Of a stretch of DNA of 64,000 nucleotides, positions 1 through 12,500 are shown in pieces. A program made the translations under genes and the position numbers. The stretch's first letter is position 1. Each line of letters opens with the position of its first letter. Source of the stretch: Diospyros lotus (taxonomy: Eukaryota; Streptophyta; Magnoliopsida; Ericales; Ebenaceae). The stretch covers positions 8,881,669 through 8,945,668 of the forward strand of contig NC_068344.1 of the NCBI RefSeq assembly GCF_014633365.1. Direction: 5' to 3'. Below the pieces are notes generated by a model. The model was given only the letters and a program-made list of their open reading frames with translations, did not search any database and was not told where the DNA came from.

Positions 1-629
1 AAATTTTAATTATTTTGGTGCATGTATATATATATATTGGTTTAGAAAGAAATTTAAAGATTAGAAATGTAATAAATGAGTTGAGTTAATGAAATAGGTT
101 TGAGCTATGTGAAAAAACCCAAGGCATTGGCTAGTTAGAGTTAAATAAAACCCTTTTTTATGGATTGGGCCTAAGTTATGCAGGTTGTGGATTTAATTAA
201 ATTCAAATAAAATGGGTTGGGGCTTAAGTGTTGGGCCAAGTTAGAAAATAAATTATTTAGGCTTAAGTGAGTTGGGCCTGTTAAATGAATTGGATTAATG
301 GGTTGGGTTTGAACCCATTTGCTAAATAATGAGATAAATTTAAATAGAAATAAAATAAATTGTGAAATGTCAAGAATTATTAACCTATTTAGATGGAAAT
401 AAATTTAAATGGGTTGGGTTTGAGGCCAAGGGCACAAATGTTCTAAATTTGGTTTATTTCCAGTCCACAATTAAGTATGTAGACTACAATTATCAACACA
501 TCACCCCAATATAGATATTGGGAGTTTTGGCTTACACCATCATTGATCGAACCAAATCAAGTAAGGTCCTATTCCTTCTTTCTATTAACGTTATTTTGTT
601 GTGAAGTTCTCGACATAATTATTTACCTT
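1..629. other. LTR-like non-coding stretch, copy 1
   Basis: AT-rich sequence with no credible reading frame. It matches 31658-32264 closely. In copy 2 the stretch begins with TGTAACGACCCG, a terminus typical of long plant gypsy LTRs, so this may be a truncated LTR lying against the copia remnant. Its left end is outside the window. Confidence 0.45.
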
Positions 630-2270
630 ACTTCTCCTTTTGCATCACAAATATTTTTGAACTGATGTACTACGTATACACGCCCACACTCAATTCATAA
701 AGTTTTTACTCTCAAGTTCAACGGATTCTCAATCAAACTTAAAAATCATCTAAAACAATCCAATGCTTCAAACTTTTCAGGAGGTCAAGTAAACTATTCC
801 ATAACACATATAATCATAGATAAAAGTGATTAAATATGAACTACAATTTCGTACTTTAACATTCATAGGTCCAAAAAGGTCAAAATGGATTAGCCTTAAA
901 GGGTTGGATGCTCTTTGTGCCTTTCCAACGGACTTCTAGATTGACTTACCCATTAGGCAAGGTTCACAGGTGGACAATTGCAATTTAGAGGGTGGGCCTA
1001 ATAGATCTTATCTAACTAGCCTTTTCAACTAATCTTGCCCAACGTGACTCAATGTATCATGTCATTTGGTACTTTCATTCACAATATCATCTTGTAAAGT
1101 CAAATAGGAAACAGTATAATTAGAATTAAAATGAGCATCATCAACATTTAACATAATCGAACCATCAGAAATAAAACGATGCTACATCCAATGTAAAATT
1201 TTAATGGAATCCAAGATAAGCTAAATCTATAGCCTAATTTAATCAAAACAACTACTGAAAGAAAATTTTGCCTAATTCCTAAAGAATAAAGAATGCTATA
1301 AAGAATTAATGTGTGACCATCTCGCAACTTTAGATAGCAGGTACCAATTCCTTGAACCTTTTTGTTGGTGTTGTTCCCCACATATAATTTTGTCCATTTA
1401 AAAGTTAAGGATACCCCACATACCTTCCACTATCTCTTACTTTATGACTTGTTACTCCTCTCTCTAGAATCCAACCATAGAAAGAATAAGCCACAAACAC
1501 ATTTATATAAACAAAAATAGATGCACAAGACAGGGTCAAGGAGTTTATTTTCTTTCTTTGGCTTAGCACAGTCACGAGCAAAGTATCCTCGTTCGCGACA
1601 ATTTTAGCAAGCATTCCTTACTTCCCTTTTTCCTCCACCATGCTTCCCTTTGTGGCGCTTTGTGGTCTTGTCCCTCTTGGGACCAAGCCTTGTCTTTGAG
1701 TGCCTTTTTTTTTTCCAAATTGTTTTTTCCTAGACCCAAATGCCTTATGTAATTTTAACTTTGTGAGAAAAGTGTGATCATCTTTAGCTTCTAAGCTCTT
1801 AACTTTAAGCTCATGGTGTTGACATACATCTTCAAAAGTTTTAATGTGCTCGTCATTCGTTAATATGATTATATGAGCTCCATTTGGTTTGAAGAGCTGG
1901 GACATCGGATGACAACTAGGACTTACTGCTCATCGGTAAGGTTGCTTCTAGCAACCTTTAGACCACGAATCCTATTTGACATCATTGTTAGATGCTCATG
2001 CATTTTTACACCTATTGGCTTCTTGTACGTGTTAAATTTGAAGGTTAAACCCTTCGCAACCTTGTGGCGTTAGTATCACCATATTTTGCTTTGAAAGCAA
2101 TCCATATATCTTTTGTTGTTTTATATTCTTCAAATTCTCCAATTAGATCATTATGCATGCTGTTTAACATCATAAAGTACGTGCATTGATCATTTTTATA
2201 CCAAGCTTGGTAAGTTGAGAGTTCTATTTGATATGTTAGAGATTGTTTGTCTAACTTAGACATACTATTT
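630..2270 (-). pseudogene. Ty1/copia gag-integrase remnant, copy 1
   Basis: Read on the minus strand from 2263, the frames give in order a copia gag core with the KTTKDIWIAFKAKYG signature (2045-2263), further gag with TNDEHIKTFEDV (1618-1905), a decayed zinc-knuckle region, a protease-like stretch containing GWILERGVTSH where the family has a D-S-G active site (near 1405-1614), the MGNNT...GIGT strand (1148-1381), and a GAG-pre-integrase/integrase start containing HFDLFGPMN near 880. Many stops and frameshifts separate the pieces and there is no reverse transcriptase. No LTR pair can be assigned. The same remnant sits in copy 2, so it predates the duplication. Confidence 0.8.
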
Positions 2271-3198
2271 GTCAGAGTTTCTGGAACATCCTATTTTTTT
2301 TTTATCAAGTACAAAAGAGAGTCGCACAAAAAATTATTTTGTGATTAAATCACATACATAAATAATTACAACAATTAACATAAATTAAGAAAAATTAAAT
2401 TCAGTATAAGTCTCAAGATCAAAATTGGGAATATATCCCAAAATCAACTCTGTGCTACCAAAGAATTTAATATTATATCCCTAATTTATTTAATGCACAA
2501 TTATAGAGAGTATTATCTATTAAGACACAATTTAAACAATTCAATGTATAATTATACTAGAGGTTTAAAATTTAAAATGTACATACACATACACCCCAGT
2601 ATGTCTCTCTAAATTCAACAATCTGATCTCAAAATTTTGTAACATTTATAAGAAAAATACTTAGATTAATCTCAACACATTTACCTTATAACATATCAAG
2701 ATAGCGTTATAATTTTCATGTACACACAAATAATTAAATTCTCAAAATTTTCATTCAAATATATTTTATTTTTTTATTTTTTCGGCTCGTTAAGTAAAAT
2801 GGGTCCTTATCTTTTTTTTTTTTTTTATTTAATGGGTTTGACCACGGAAATTAATCTAGCCCAACTGATTTGTATGTTTCAGCCTTGGTCCTTAAAAATA
2901 TGGCCCATAAAAGAAAAAGAACCACCCAAAAATGGGTTTTGAGTTTTAACTCAACCCAGCTGCGAAAAACATCCCCAAAAAAAGGGCTTGGCTGTGGGTC
3001 TAAATTAAATTTAATCCCAGCCCAGCTGGGAAAAATCAGCCCAAAATAAAAAATAAAAAGTAAAAAGTAAAAGAAAGAAAAGGGCCAACCAAGAAGAGGA
3101 ACCCGCGCCCCTTCTTCTCCTCTTCCTTATCTCTCTGTTCTCCCTATAAAATAAGAAAATAAATCCAATCTCTGGTAAATAAATCCAATCTGATCAAA
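2271..3198. other. Non-coding spacer upstream of the copy 1 receptor locus
   Basis: The first part (to about 2750) is alignable with 33900-34440 of copy 2. The rest, including a T-rich run near 2812-2826 and purine-rich sequence near 3050-3100, has no counterpart there. I see no gene. Confidence 0.6.
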
Positions 3199-3203
3199 AT
3201 GGG

Positions 3204-3741
3204 TGATGATGTAAAGCCGATCATCCTCTCCTGTCTCAAACCAAGTATTTGCAAAATGGAGTCGGGGACTTGTTCCCCGTGATCACTCCGACATTCAAGT
3301 TAGTTCCTAGAGTTTATCCAAGTCCAACTATGTAGCTAAAAACTCAAGGAAAAAAGAGGAATTCCTTACTCGTCTCAATTGCTTCCTTTTTATCCTCTTG
3401 TCAAGATAAGAATTCCCTTTTTGAGCCTCCCGGATCCGGATCCCGTCCCTTGCGGAGCCATGATCTTGGAGATATGGATATGGCAATCGTTTTTGAGGGG
3501 TTCGGGATAATCCCTATCTCCATGATCTTTGGAGTGATGATTGAGGCCGAGGAATCCAGAGAATCTTCGTTGAGCAAAAGGTTAGTCGGTTTGTTGAGAC
3601 ATATCTGCCACGTGTCCCTCCCAAACTTAGGCTGGATGACAACCTTAGATTGGCCCCCGGCGAGCATGTGTCTTTGTTATTACTGGTTGTATTCTTGGGG
3701 TATAGGAGTAATTATGAACCCGAGGGCATTTTCCCTCATCA
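3204..3741 (-). repeat. 3' LTR of the Tat-like element
   Basis: Plus-strand termini TGATGATG...TCATCA. It aligns along its length with 19635-20170, with roughly one difference in ten by eye. It carries a CACGTGTCC motif at about 3611-3619. The solo LTR at 3746 is inserted 4 bp beyond its inner end. Confidence 0.92.
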
Positions 3742-4286
3742 TTTGTGTAACACCCCAGATTTTCAAAATAAAAAATGAGGTAATACCTGAGATTGTTAGG
3801 TTCTAATACTTAAGGAAATAGGCCATTTCAAGGAATTGAGGAAGCCTTGAGGGAAAAATTCAGTTTCTGAACCAGTGGCAAAATTGTAAATATTGAAGTC
3901 GGGTAAAAGTGTAATTTACCTAAAATCTTGGGGTGCTAAGTGTAATTTATCCATTCTCTGGGGACCAAAAAGTGCAATTAAAAATGACCCGAGGACCAAG
4001 TTGCAAGGGCCTAAGTGCAAATTATCTAAAAAGTTCGGGCTAATGTGTAGTTCTTGAAACCTTAAAAATATCGTCCATGGGCAAATCATGAATGACCAAG
4101 TGTCCCCCCTAGGTGTCACAATTGGATTGGTTGAAATCTTATAATTATGGGTGTAATGATGAGCATAGTGTGAACACTCAAAACAAATGAGCTTCGGATT
4201 CTAAACTCTATTAAATTCAATTAAGAGACGAGAGGTGCATTTGGGTTGGATGCACATGGGATAAATGATGAAGCCTTATCTTCAAT

Positions 4287-4706
4287 GACACATGGCAATC
4301 AACCATTGGGTTACTTGGAAGTTAGGATAAGGTCACATGATGGCTCATAATGACACTTTGAGGTGGCATTGCATGATTGGTTAGGAAAAAACTTACTTAT
4401 CTTCCAAGTTTGCAAAAGTCTCCAAACATTAGCTCTAAGGACATGTGGCAAGCATTCATTGGCCATTTGAAGATAGGATTTGAAGTGTAATGATGAGAAA
4501 TGTGGAAAATGCAATTAACCATGTGGGATGTAGTTATTAATTAAATGTGTAATGATGGAAATGTAGAAAATGAATTAAACCATGTGGGATGTAATGATGG
4601 GAATATTGGAGAATCAAATTAAACATCTGAAGGTTCAAAATATCAGGGACACATGGCACACTTTGGTTGGATGCACATGGTTGGAATGATGACGCGACAC
4701 GTGGCA
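4287..4706 (+). repeat. Four dispersed GACAYRTGGCA motifs in the LTR U3
   Basis: Copies at 4287-4297, 4440-4450, 4648-4658 and 4696-4706, each soon followed by a TTGG or ATTGG element. Three differ from the ABRE-like fourth copy by C/T or G/A changes in the CG of CACGTG. Confidence 0.6.
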
Positions 4707-4738
4707 CGATTTGGTTCGCCGAAGTTTCCTATAAATAA
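4698..4738 (+). promoter_or_regulatory. LTR promoter: G-box/ABRE-like site and TATA box
   Basis: CACGTG (4698-4703) within GACACGTGGCA lies about 30 bp upstream of TATAAATAA (4730-4738). The spacing is that of a plant Pol II promoter. ACACGTGGC matches the known ABA-response element core. Activity is inferred, not shown. Confidence 0.6.
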
Positions 4739-6312
4739 GGGCTTTGGGGTTATTCATTTTGGCACCAAGAAAGGAGGAAAAGGAAGGGAGTTTAAGAGAG
4801 GAAATACTACCAAAAGAAGGGAGAAAGTCGATGGAGAATAAGCCTTGACAGAATTTTTGGGTCTTTCTCGAAGTTCGTGCCAAGCAGTAAGAAAAACTAC
4901 GAGAAAACCCATTCGCTCGTTGTAAACCGTGCTTCCTAAGGTAACCGATCAAGGTGAGTGATTCCTGCATGTTTTGTGGCATTTTGAGCATTTGTTGCTT
5001 CACTTGTGTGTTGGCTTGCACATCATGCCTTTGAGGCTTACATGTCATATTTTCCCTTGTTTATGCATATTCCTTCTGCTTTGTCATATATCATGTTCAT
5101 ATTGGTGACTGTGGCTAGTTGTTGGGACATCATGGAAGACCTCGTGCTCTAGTGTTGAGCCAGAAGTGACTATGATGACCGCGGAGGTGATTGCAACACC
5201 TTGGCATTGCTACCACAGGGGTGGATTTCATAATGGCATTATTGCATTTGCACGCATGTACTCTCATTCTCTGAGTCACTCACTTAGATGTCATATCTAA
5301 CTTGGGTTGATGCCCCTGGGACATTCTATGTCCCAGGTATATTAGCATGACAGGTACCCTGAAAACAAGCAGGAGAAAAGGCTACGAGGAGGCCGATGTT
5401 TAGTTTAACTTCATTTACTATGGATCCTATGTAACCTTTGGTTTTGTTTGAGCATTATGTACTACAATTGTATAAACAGGACTTATGTAAGGCTTGGATT
5501 TACCTTTTATGCTGTTAAGGGTGTAAGTCGGGGATTACTATGTACTATGAACATGGTAAGGGTTGTTTGTTGGATTTCGAAAGTGTTAGAATGTTGCATT
5601 GTGAATAACAGCTAGGATGCTCAAGGTTGTAAAGGGTGTGTGTGGGTATTCTACAATTGTACCTGCTATGATGTGTTGTGTTGTGTTTTATGGAGTATTG
5701 AAGGTCGTATGCATTTCTTGCACATATAAAGGAAAATCTAGTGGAAACCCATTTTATTTAGCTTTGGATAAGCTTTCAGGTTCGATCCAACGCTTCCGTT
5801 GGTAAGGGTTTCCATAACGCTCATAGGTGATGTCTGCTTATATTCCATATTGTTAAGTATTTGGAAAAGTGGGGCGTTACAACTTGCCCCCTACTCCTCG
5901 ATCTATTAGACTTCAATGGCTCAAGGAGTGTCGAAGTTTCCGAAAGTTTTGACCATAAAGTGTCGATTATCTCCGAGGGTTGGAGCTCCATTTTCCTCTG
6001 AAGGTGGAAATCCATCGGGGAGCCAAGAAGTCCTTTGCCTTTCCATAGCGTGGCTATCAATTTTTCTCGACATCGACATCAGTTTTTTCTTGACGCTGTC
6101 CGAACTTTTCACTCTCGAGACACACAATTTTGGGTTATTAATGCTCATCATTACCTGCCTCTTTATTCTTGGCCTATAAGGCGTTAATACGTGACTCTCG
6201 CTCTTCTGTTTATTTCTTCTCCTGATCCTTTCCTATCTAGCTTGCTGTCGTGTTAGCGTGTATTCCCTTCTCTTCTTGTTCCCTCCTTGCTTTCTCTTTC
6301 AACCTGTCTCTC

Positions 6313-8670
6313 ATGGCCATTACCAGATCTGGAAAACTCAACTTGGCCGAGGCAGAGCTAGTTAAGTGGGAAACTCACCTTGCTTCCTCCATCCCCTGCC
6401 AATGGATGAGTGAGTTGGAATGCCAGCATTTTAGAGAAAAATATAATATTCCCGAAGAGTGGGAGGTCGAGTTTAACACCTATTTGCAGGCATGCCACCC
6501 TGTTACCAGTTGTCTCTACATTTACAAATGTGCTTTCGACTGGGGCTTTCGCCTGCCCCCCCTGAGGGAGGGTCATGTCACTTCTTCAGCATCTTACCAT
6601 CATTCTGGCACAACTGCCCCCTTTTGGATGGAGGTATTTGATGGGCTTTATCATTTTCTATAGCTTTGGTTGAGTGGACCCTTCAGGGGAGCTTTTCGAT
6701 TACTTCTTCACTACCAACCGCGATCCGAAGGTTGGATTTCCATTTTGCCAAGGATCATGAAGGAAAGTTGCCTCCTCGCGTCCAAAGAGGGTTCTGATCT
6801 TGAGATCACAACCATGTCACTCATGTTCTCCAAGGGGCTTAAAGATTCTAACGACTGGAATGAACGCTTCGTCTTCATCTGCCCTAGGGTTTCCAGTTCT
6901 ACGCAAGAGATTTGGTTTGTGTGCAACGGGTGGACTTTGCATACCAAATGCAAGAGTCCGAATGTCGAGGCTATTAAAGAGTCGGCTAGTAGGATCCTGG
7001 GTATCAGCTAGGACTGGAAAGAGGAATGGCTTTCAACTTTGATGCTTAGCAAGTCGGGCCTAGATGGTGAGACCTATAAGTGTTAGTTCATATCTCTTTT
7101 CCTACTCCTTCACTCTTTTCAGCTTGGTCGGCCATTGATTCCATTATTTTCTCTACGCAATTGAAGATCTCTGGGAGATAGCCTATTCCCCCATTACCGA
7201 GGGGAAACTGTTAGACTTTCTTGAAAGCAAAGGTCCTTCCGCCCCAGCCAAATCGAAGAAGATAGCTGAGAAGGCCCCCAAGACCTCTCAGGGTAAAGAA
7301 CTCCCTACTCTGCCTGAGAAGGCTCTTAAGACCTCTCAGAGCAAAGGACTTCCTGCACCTTCCAGATCAAAGAAAACGATCGAGAAAGATCTTAGGACTT
7401 TCCAGGAAGCCCTAAAGGGCAGTGCTAGGACTCATTCGAAGAGCCCTTCCTCCAGGACCTGAGCTTCGAAGAATAAGAGGGACCCTTAACCTTCTCCTTC
7501 ATCAGCCATGCCCGTTGTTTTTCCCCAAGATCTGTCCAGAGGTGACAACCAAACCATCGCCCAAGCACTTGAGGTGGCTAAAGCAGAGGCTCCGAGAAGT
7601 CAACCGTCTGTAGGTATGGAGTCAACCATAACGCATCCCATCATTCCATTTTTTTCAATTTTTAAATGCATATTAACGTCCCTATCACCGGAGGGGCACC
7701 CGGGATTAACAAAGAGAGCTTCATTAGAGGAGGCTTCAATGCTATCCATTAAAGAGATTCTGGCCCAAAGGGCAAAGCGATGAAGGGTTGAGACTGCCTC
7801 TTCTCCTTTTTCGGCCAAGGCGACCACAGTTTTCAAAGTAGTTGAGGCTTCTATTAGGACCCTGACGATTTCCAGCGCTTCGCCTGCCGCGGGCAACCCA
7901 GATTACTGTGCCAAGATTCTGAGGGTAATGTTAGCCGCTTGATTTTCCCTCGGGCTTTCTTTATTCATGCAACCAAGCTTTGATTATCATTCCGCCTCCC
8001 TTTTTTTTTTTTTAAAGTCTTTAGGCCTTTCAAGATTCAGTTGCCTGGAGAGAATTAGAACTCCTGGCCCGAATCGCCACCTTAGAATTTGAAGTCCAGA
8101 GGCTTCGAGGGCTTGAGGCCCTCTCTTCTAAGCTAGCAGATCTCGAGCATAGTGTACATGTCCTCAATAAATCTATTGAACTGGCTCAGGAGAAAGCGAA
8201 GCTTGCCAACGAAGTCGAGGCTCAAGCTCGTGAGGACCTGGAGCTGGCGCATAATGGGATGTTGAAAGCTCATCAGGCTAACTCCAGGCTTAGGGAGGAG
8301 CTAGATGTCGTGAAGGGCACAAACGACATACTCCAAGAAAACGTGAAGAAGCTCACCTTGGAGTTGAAAAAGCCAAAAATGGCCACAAGGAAGGAATGGA
8401 ATCCTACTCTCGATGCAAAGAGGATCTTCAAATAGCTAATGCAAAACTTCAATCCATCCTCGAGGATACCCATGTGGCCTTCCAGAATGGGCGTGAATAT
8501 TTTCGAAGCTCCGACGCTTACACTGCAGAGTTAGAAGGAGTCATCGGTGTGGATTTGAGCATATGAAGAAACTCACGAACCAGCACTTCCTGAACCTAGA
8601 TGTGGACTCCATCGCTTTCGATGTCTCAGCAGCTTTATCTTCTTTGGAACAGATGCCTTTGTATTTATAA
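6313..8670 (+). pseudogene. Antisense extra ORF of the Tat-like element (putative gypsy-type transposon protein)
   Basis: This ORF runs opposite to gag-pol, between pol and the 3' LTR. The start is ATG 6313 (MAITRSGKLNLAEAE). The N-terminal part contains a plant-specific globular domain resembling the family annotated as putative gypsy-type transposon (PF04195-like), around EWEVEFNTYLQACHP and GFRLPPL. One in-frame stop (6661-6663) and another (7009-7011) interrupt it. The middle is a Lys/Pro/Ser-rich linker (7170-7460). The C-terminal part (8040-8560) is a long coiled coil rich in Glu, Lys and Leu, ending in a tail LNLDVDSIAFDVSAAL that stops at 8668-8670. GT-AG-like junctions at 7067/7122 and near 7924/8022 suggest introns. 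Antisense extra ORFs are known in plant Ty3/gypsy elements, but their function is not established. Confidence 0.7.
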
Positions 8671-8994
8671 ACACAATATTTCAATAAAATTTAACATTTT
8701 CTTCTTTCTTCGTTTGCTTGTTTTCCAAAAACTTACAAAATTTTTGCATTTTTTCAATGAAGATTGAATGTTACCAGTGCTAATTTAACCACTCTTTGAG
8801 AGAGCTCAATGTCCCTACCTTAATCATTTTAGCCGCACCCGAATGTGCTTTATCGTTGTCATTTTTCTCTTTATCGGAATTCGAGGACTCACGAGGATCA
8901 GATCTGATCCTTTTCTTTTTTATCTTTTTATCGAGGGTTTGGGGCCCCCCAGGATCACATATGATTCTTTTTCTTTTACTTGGGGCTTTAATCT
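8671..8994. other. Tat-like element interior between pol and antisense ORF
   Basis: About 320 bp with no gene recognised. Short frames here have no family features. It lies between the end of the antisense ORF and the copia insertion point, and continues at 14075. Confidence 0.5.
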
Positions 8995-9274
8995 TGTAAA
9001 GATTTACAACCAAGAAATAGTAGCTAGGGCAAACACGAGAAAGGAAATATGAGAGCTGTATTATTCTTAGACTTGATGACTTACGAAAAACAGAATGAAT
9101 GCTGCTTATATACACAGCAGCTATACACGACAACAAACAACTTAACAACAATGAGCTCTAACACAAAGCGCACATAATAGAGAGAAAAGCAGGCTAACTA
9201 AACTACAAAGATTAACAATAAGATATAATATAAACAGAGTAAAGAGAATAAACATAACATAGCTTCCTTTCACA
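8995..9274 (-). repeat. 3' LTR of nested copia
   Basis: 280 bp, TGTAAAG...TTTCACA on the plus strand. It is about 96% identical to 13795-14074. The polypurine tract lies at 9275-9284 (plus TTCCCCCTC). Confidence 0.95.
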
Positions 9275-9599
9275 TTCCCCCTCAATTACAACTATCCTCT
9301 GTCCAGTTGCCTGCATATAGAATCATCAAATCTCAAGACTGATTGTATAGGTGACATCTTCAGATTAAGTCTCTCACACAAAAACTTGAATCTGTTACTA
9401 GGTAGTCCCTTAGTAAAGATATCAGCCAACTGATGCAACGAGGGCACATACCGAATTTCAACAATACCATTTTCAACCTTCTTTTGTACAAAATGAATAT
9501 CTATTTCAATATGTTTGGTGTGAGAATGAAAAACTGGGTTTTCAGCAATACTTTTGGCTGCTAAATTATCACTTCATACTATAGGGGTAGAGGCACACT

Positions 9600-12500
9600 T
9601 ATAACCCAATTTAGAAAACAAAGATTGCAGTCATAAGATTTCAGTTACTCCTTGAGCTATGGCTCTATATTCAACCTCACCAATTGATCGAGCCACTACG
9701 AATTGATTCCGAGAGCTCCAAACAATGAGATTAGGACCAAGAAACACACATATTCCACTTGTAGATCACCTGTTGACTTTCAGCCAGCATGATCTGCATC
9801 AGTGTAAACTACCAAAGGTAATCCAAGAGGAGCTGATGCAAAGAACATACCCAGATTCAAAGTACCCTTAACATAGCCCAAGAGCCTTTTACAAGCAACC
9901 CAGTATTGGTGTTTCGGAGAAGACAAAAACTGGTTGAGTTTGTTTACAGCAAAGGAAAGATCTGGTCTAGTGTAGGTAAGATACTGAAGAGAGCCAATAA
10001 TTGTGAGATAAAGAAAAGAACGATCAAACAATTCACCCTCATTAGTTAAGGAATTTGTGACATTTATAGGTGTATCACTCGATTTACAGTCTACCATACC
10101 AGCCTTTTTCAAGAGATCCTGAGCATATTTAGATTGAGTGAGATAAATTCCATCCTTAGTTCTATGAGCTTCAAAACCAAGGAAATAATGTACTGAACCC
10201 AATGTCTTGAGAGCAAAGTTTTTATCCAAACCATGAATGAAATCTGAAACAGCTTAAGAATCTGATCCAGTAACCAAAATATCATCCACATAGATCAAGA
10301 CAAATAGAACAAATGTAGTAGTTCGTTTGATAAAAAGTGATGCATCAGACACCGATCTCACAAAACCCCATGACTGAAAAGCAATTCTCAGCTTAGTGTA
10401 CCAGGCTCTTAGAGCCTGTTTTAAGCCATAATGAGATTTCCTTAACCGACAAACATGTGAGGGAAAAGACTTATCCTCAAACCCTTCAGGTTGAGACATA
10501 TATACCTCCTCAGTTAAGTCACCATTCAAAAATGCATTGTTGATGTCTACTTGCTAAATATCCCAGCCAAAAGTCACTGTAAAAGTAAATAGAACCCGGA
10601 TTGTTGGAGCTTTAATGACTACATTGAATGTCTCCATATAGTCTACACCCGGGTTTTGAAGAAACCCTTTAGCTACTAATTGGGCCTTGAGTTTAAGAAT
10701 TGAACCATCAGGATTGTATTTAATCCTATACACCCATTTGTAGCCAATGAGATTCATGTTATTAAAATAAGGAACTAGCTCCCAAGTACCATTCTATTTT
10801 AATGTTGTAAACTCCTCGGTCATAGCCTTAACCCATCTTGGGTCTAAGAAGGCCTCACGAACAAAGCTAGGAACTAAAGAACTGGTTAAAGCATGAGAAG
10901 AAGTTAATTGAAGTTGTTTGGCCTTGGACTTGGTAAGTATAGGATGAATGGAATGTTGCAACAGAGCTGTGTATCTAGACCAATTAGAAACTACAGGGTG
11001 AGAAGAAGAATAAGGTACAGAAACTATAGGTTGAGCGACAATAGGAGAGTTAAGGACTCAATTAGAAAGAGATCTCATAGACTGAGAAGAAGGTGAGCTT
11101 GATAAGGAAGAGATCTTAGGTTGTGCTACTCCAGAAGGATTAAACAAAGACATAGACTCAAAGTACGAAGTTGGAAAACTAGAGGAACAAGAATGAGGAG
11201 CAGGATTTGAAGAAAACAAAGAATTGTACGGAAATTCATCAGAATTAAACTAAACATGTCAAGAAAAATAGATCCGACCTGAAGGATGCAAACATTTATA
11301 TCCTACTTGTGTATGACTATATCCAATGAAGACACATTTAGTTGAATGAAAATCAAACTTGTGTTTGTTATAAGGACGCAAGTAAGGAAAGCATGCACAA
11401 CCGAAAGGTTGTAACATGAGATAATTGGGTTGTTTATTGAAAAGAAGTTCAAATGGAATTTGAAATTTAAGAACAACAGAAGGTAACAAATTAATAGTAT
11501 ATATTGTTGTTTGAAAGGATTCAACCCAGAATTTAAGCGGCATATGAGAATGAGAAAGCAATGTCAATCCCATCTCAGCAACATGACGGTGTTTACGTTC
11601 GGCCATGCCATTTTGCTGATGAGTATATGGACATGTGAAACGAGGTTGTATGCCACATTCATGAAGATAAGGTAAAAATACTTTGAATTCTCCTATATTA
11701 TCAGTTTGCAAGGCTTTAAGCTTTGTTTGGAATTGATTTCAACAAGTTTATGGAATATCTTGAAGATAGAAAGAGCATCCGATTTAAGCTTTAATGGATA
11801 TAGCCAAGTATATCGAGAATAAGCATCCACAAAGATGATATAATACCAATATCCCTCAATAGACAAAATAGGAGCTGGACCCCACAAGTCAGAGTAAATC
11901 AACTCTAGAGGCTTAGTTGTTGTAATTGGACAATTACCAAACGGTAATTGACTAAGTTTGCCTACTTTACAAGAGTCACAAAAAATTACTTTAGAAGAAG
12001 AAGAAGGCACACGTATCTTATTAAGAATCAAATGCAGAATATTGGAGGATGGATGCCCTAGCTTGTCATGCCATCTCTGATACAACTGTTCTTTACAAGC
12101 AAGCTCAACATTAGGAGATAGTCCATGACAAAATGGATCTGATCTCTTACATTTATTTGTAGAAGAAAAGGTATTTTGCAAAGACGTTATAGGCTGAGAA
12201 TCAATGGACTGGGCTAAGGAAGATGAAGCAGTAGGAACAAATGCTGAAGTTAGCTAGTACAACCCATCCTTAAGCCATCCTTGGAGTAGCACTACCCCGG
12301 CATTCTTATCCTTAATCAAACAAGAACTAGAATTAAACTCAGCAACAAGATCATGATCTCTAGTTAGCTGAGAGACACTGATTAAGTTCTTCTTTACATT
12401 AGGAACATGTAAAGCATTAGGTAAAGAAATAGAAGAAGTAGGTTTGGTTTGAGTATACAAATGTCCAAGACCTATATTAGAAATTGAGAGTTGGTTACCA

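Larger units (their letters stand above)
3746..5881 (+). mobile_element. Solo LTR, 2.1 kb, nested in the Tat-like element
   Basis: Starts TGTAACACCCCAG and ends GGGGCGTTACA. The flanks are ATTTG (3741-3745) and ACTTG (5882-5886), a 5-bp duplication with one T/C difference. There are no gag-pol features inside. TATA-type sequence TATAAATAA at 4730-4738 gives plus orientation. It sits exactly between the polypurine tract (GTAGGGGGCA on the minus strand, just right of 5886) and the 3' LTR of its host element. Long LTRs with TGTAACACCC termini are typical of Tekay/Del-type gypsy elements (inference for lineage). Confidence 0.85.

Noticed and set aside
4635..5048. 137-codon minus-strand frame
   Set aside because: It lies across the promoter and leader of the solo LTR, antisense to the TATA box, with no family features.
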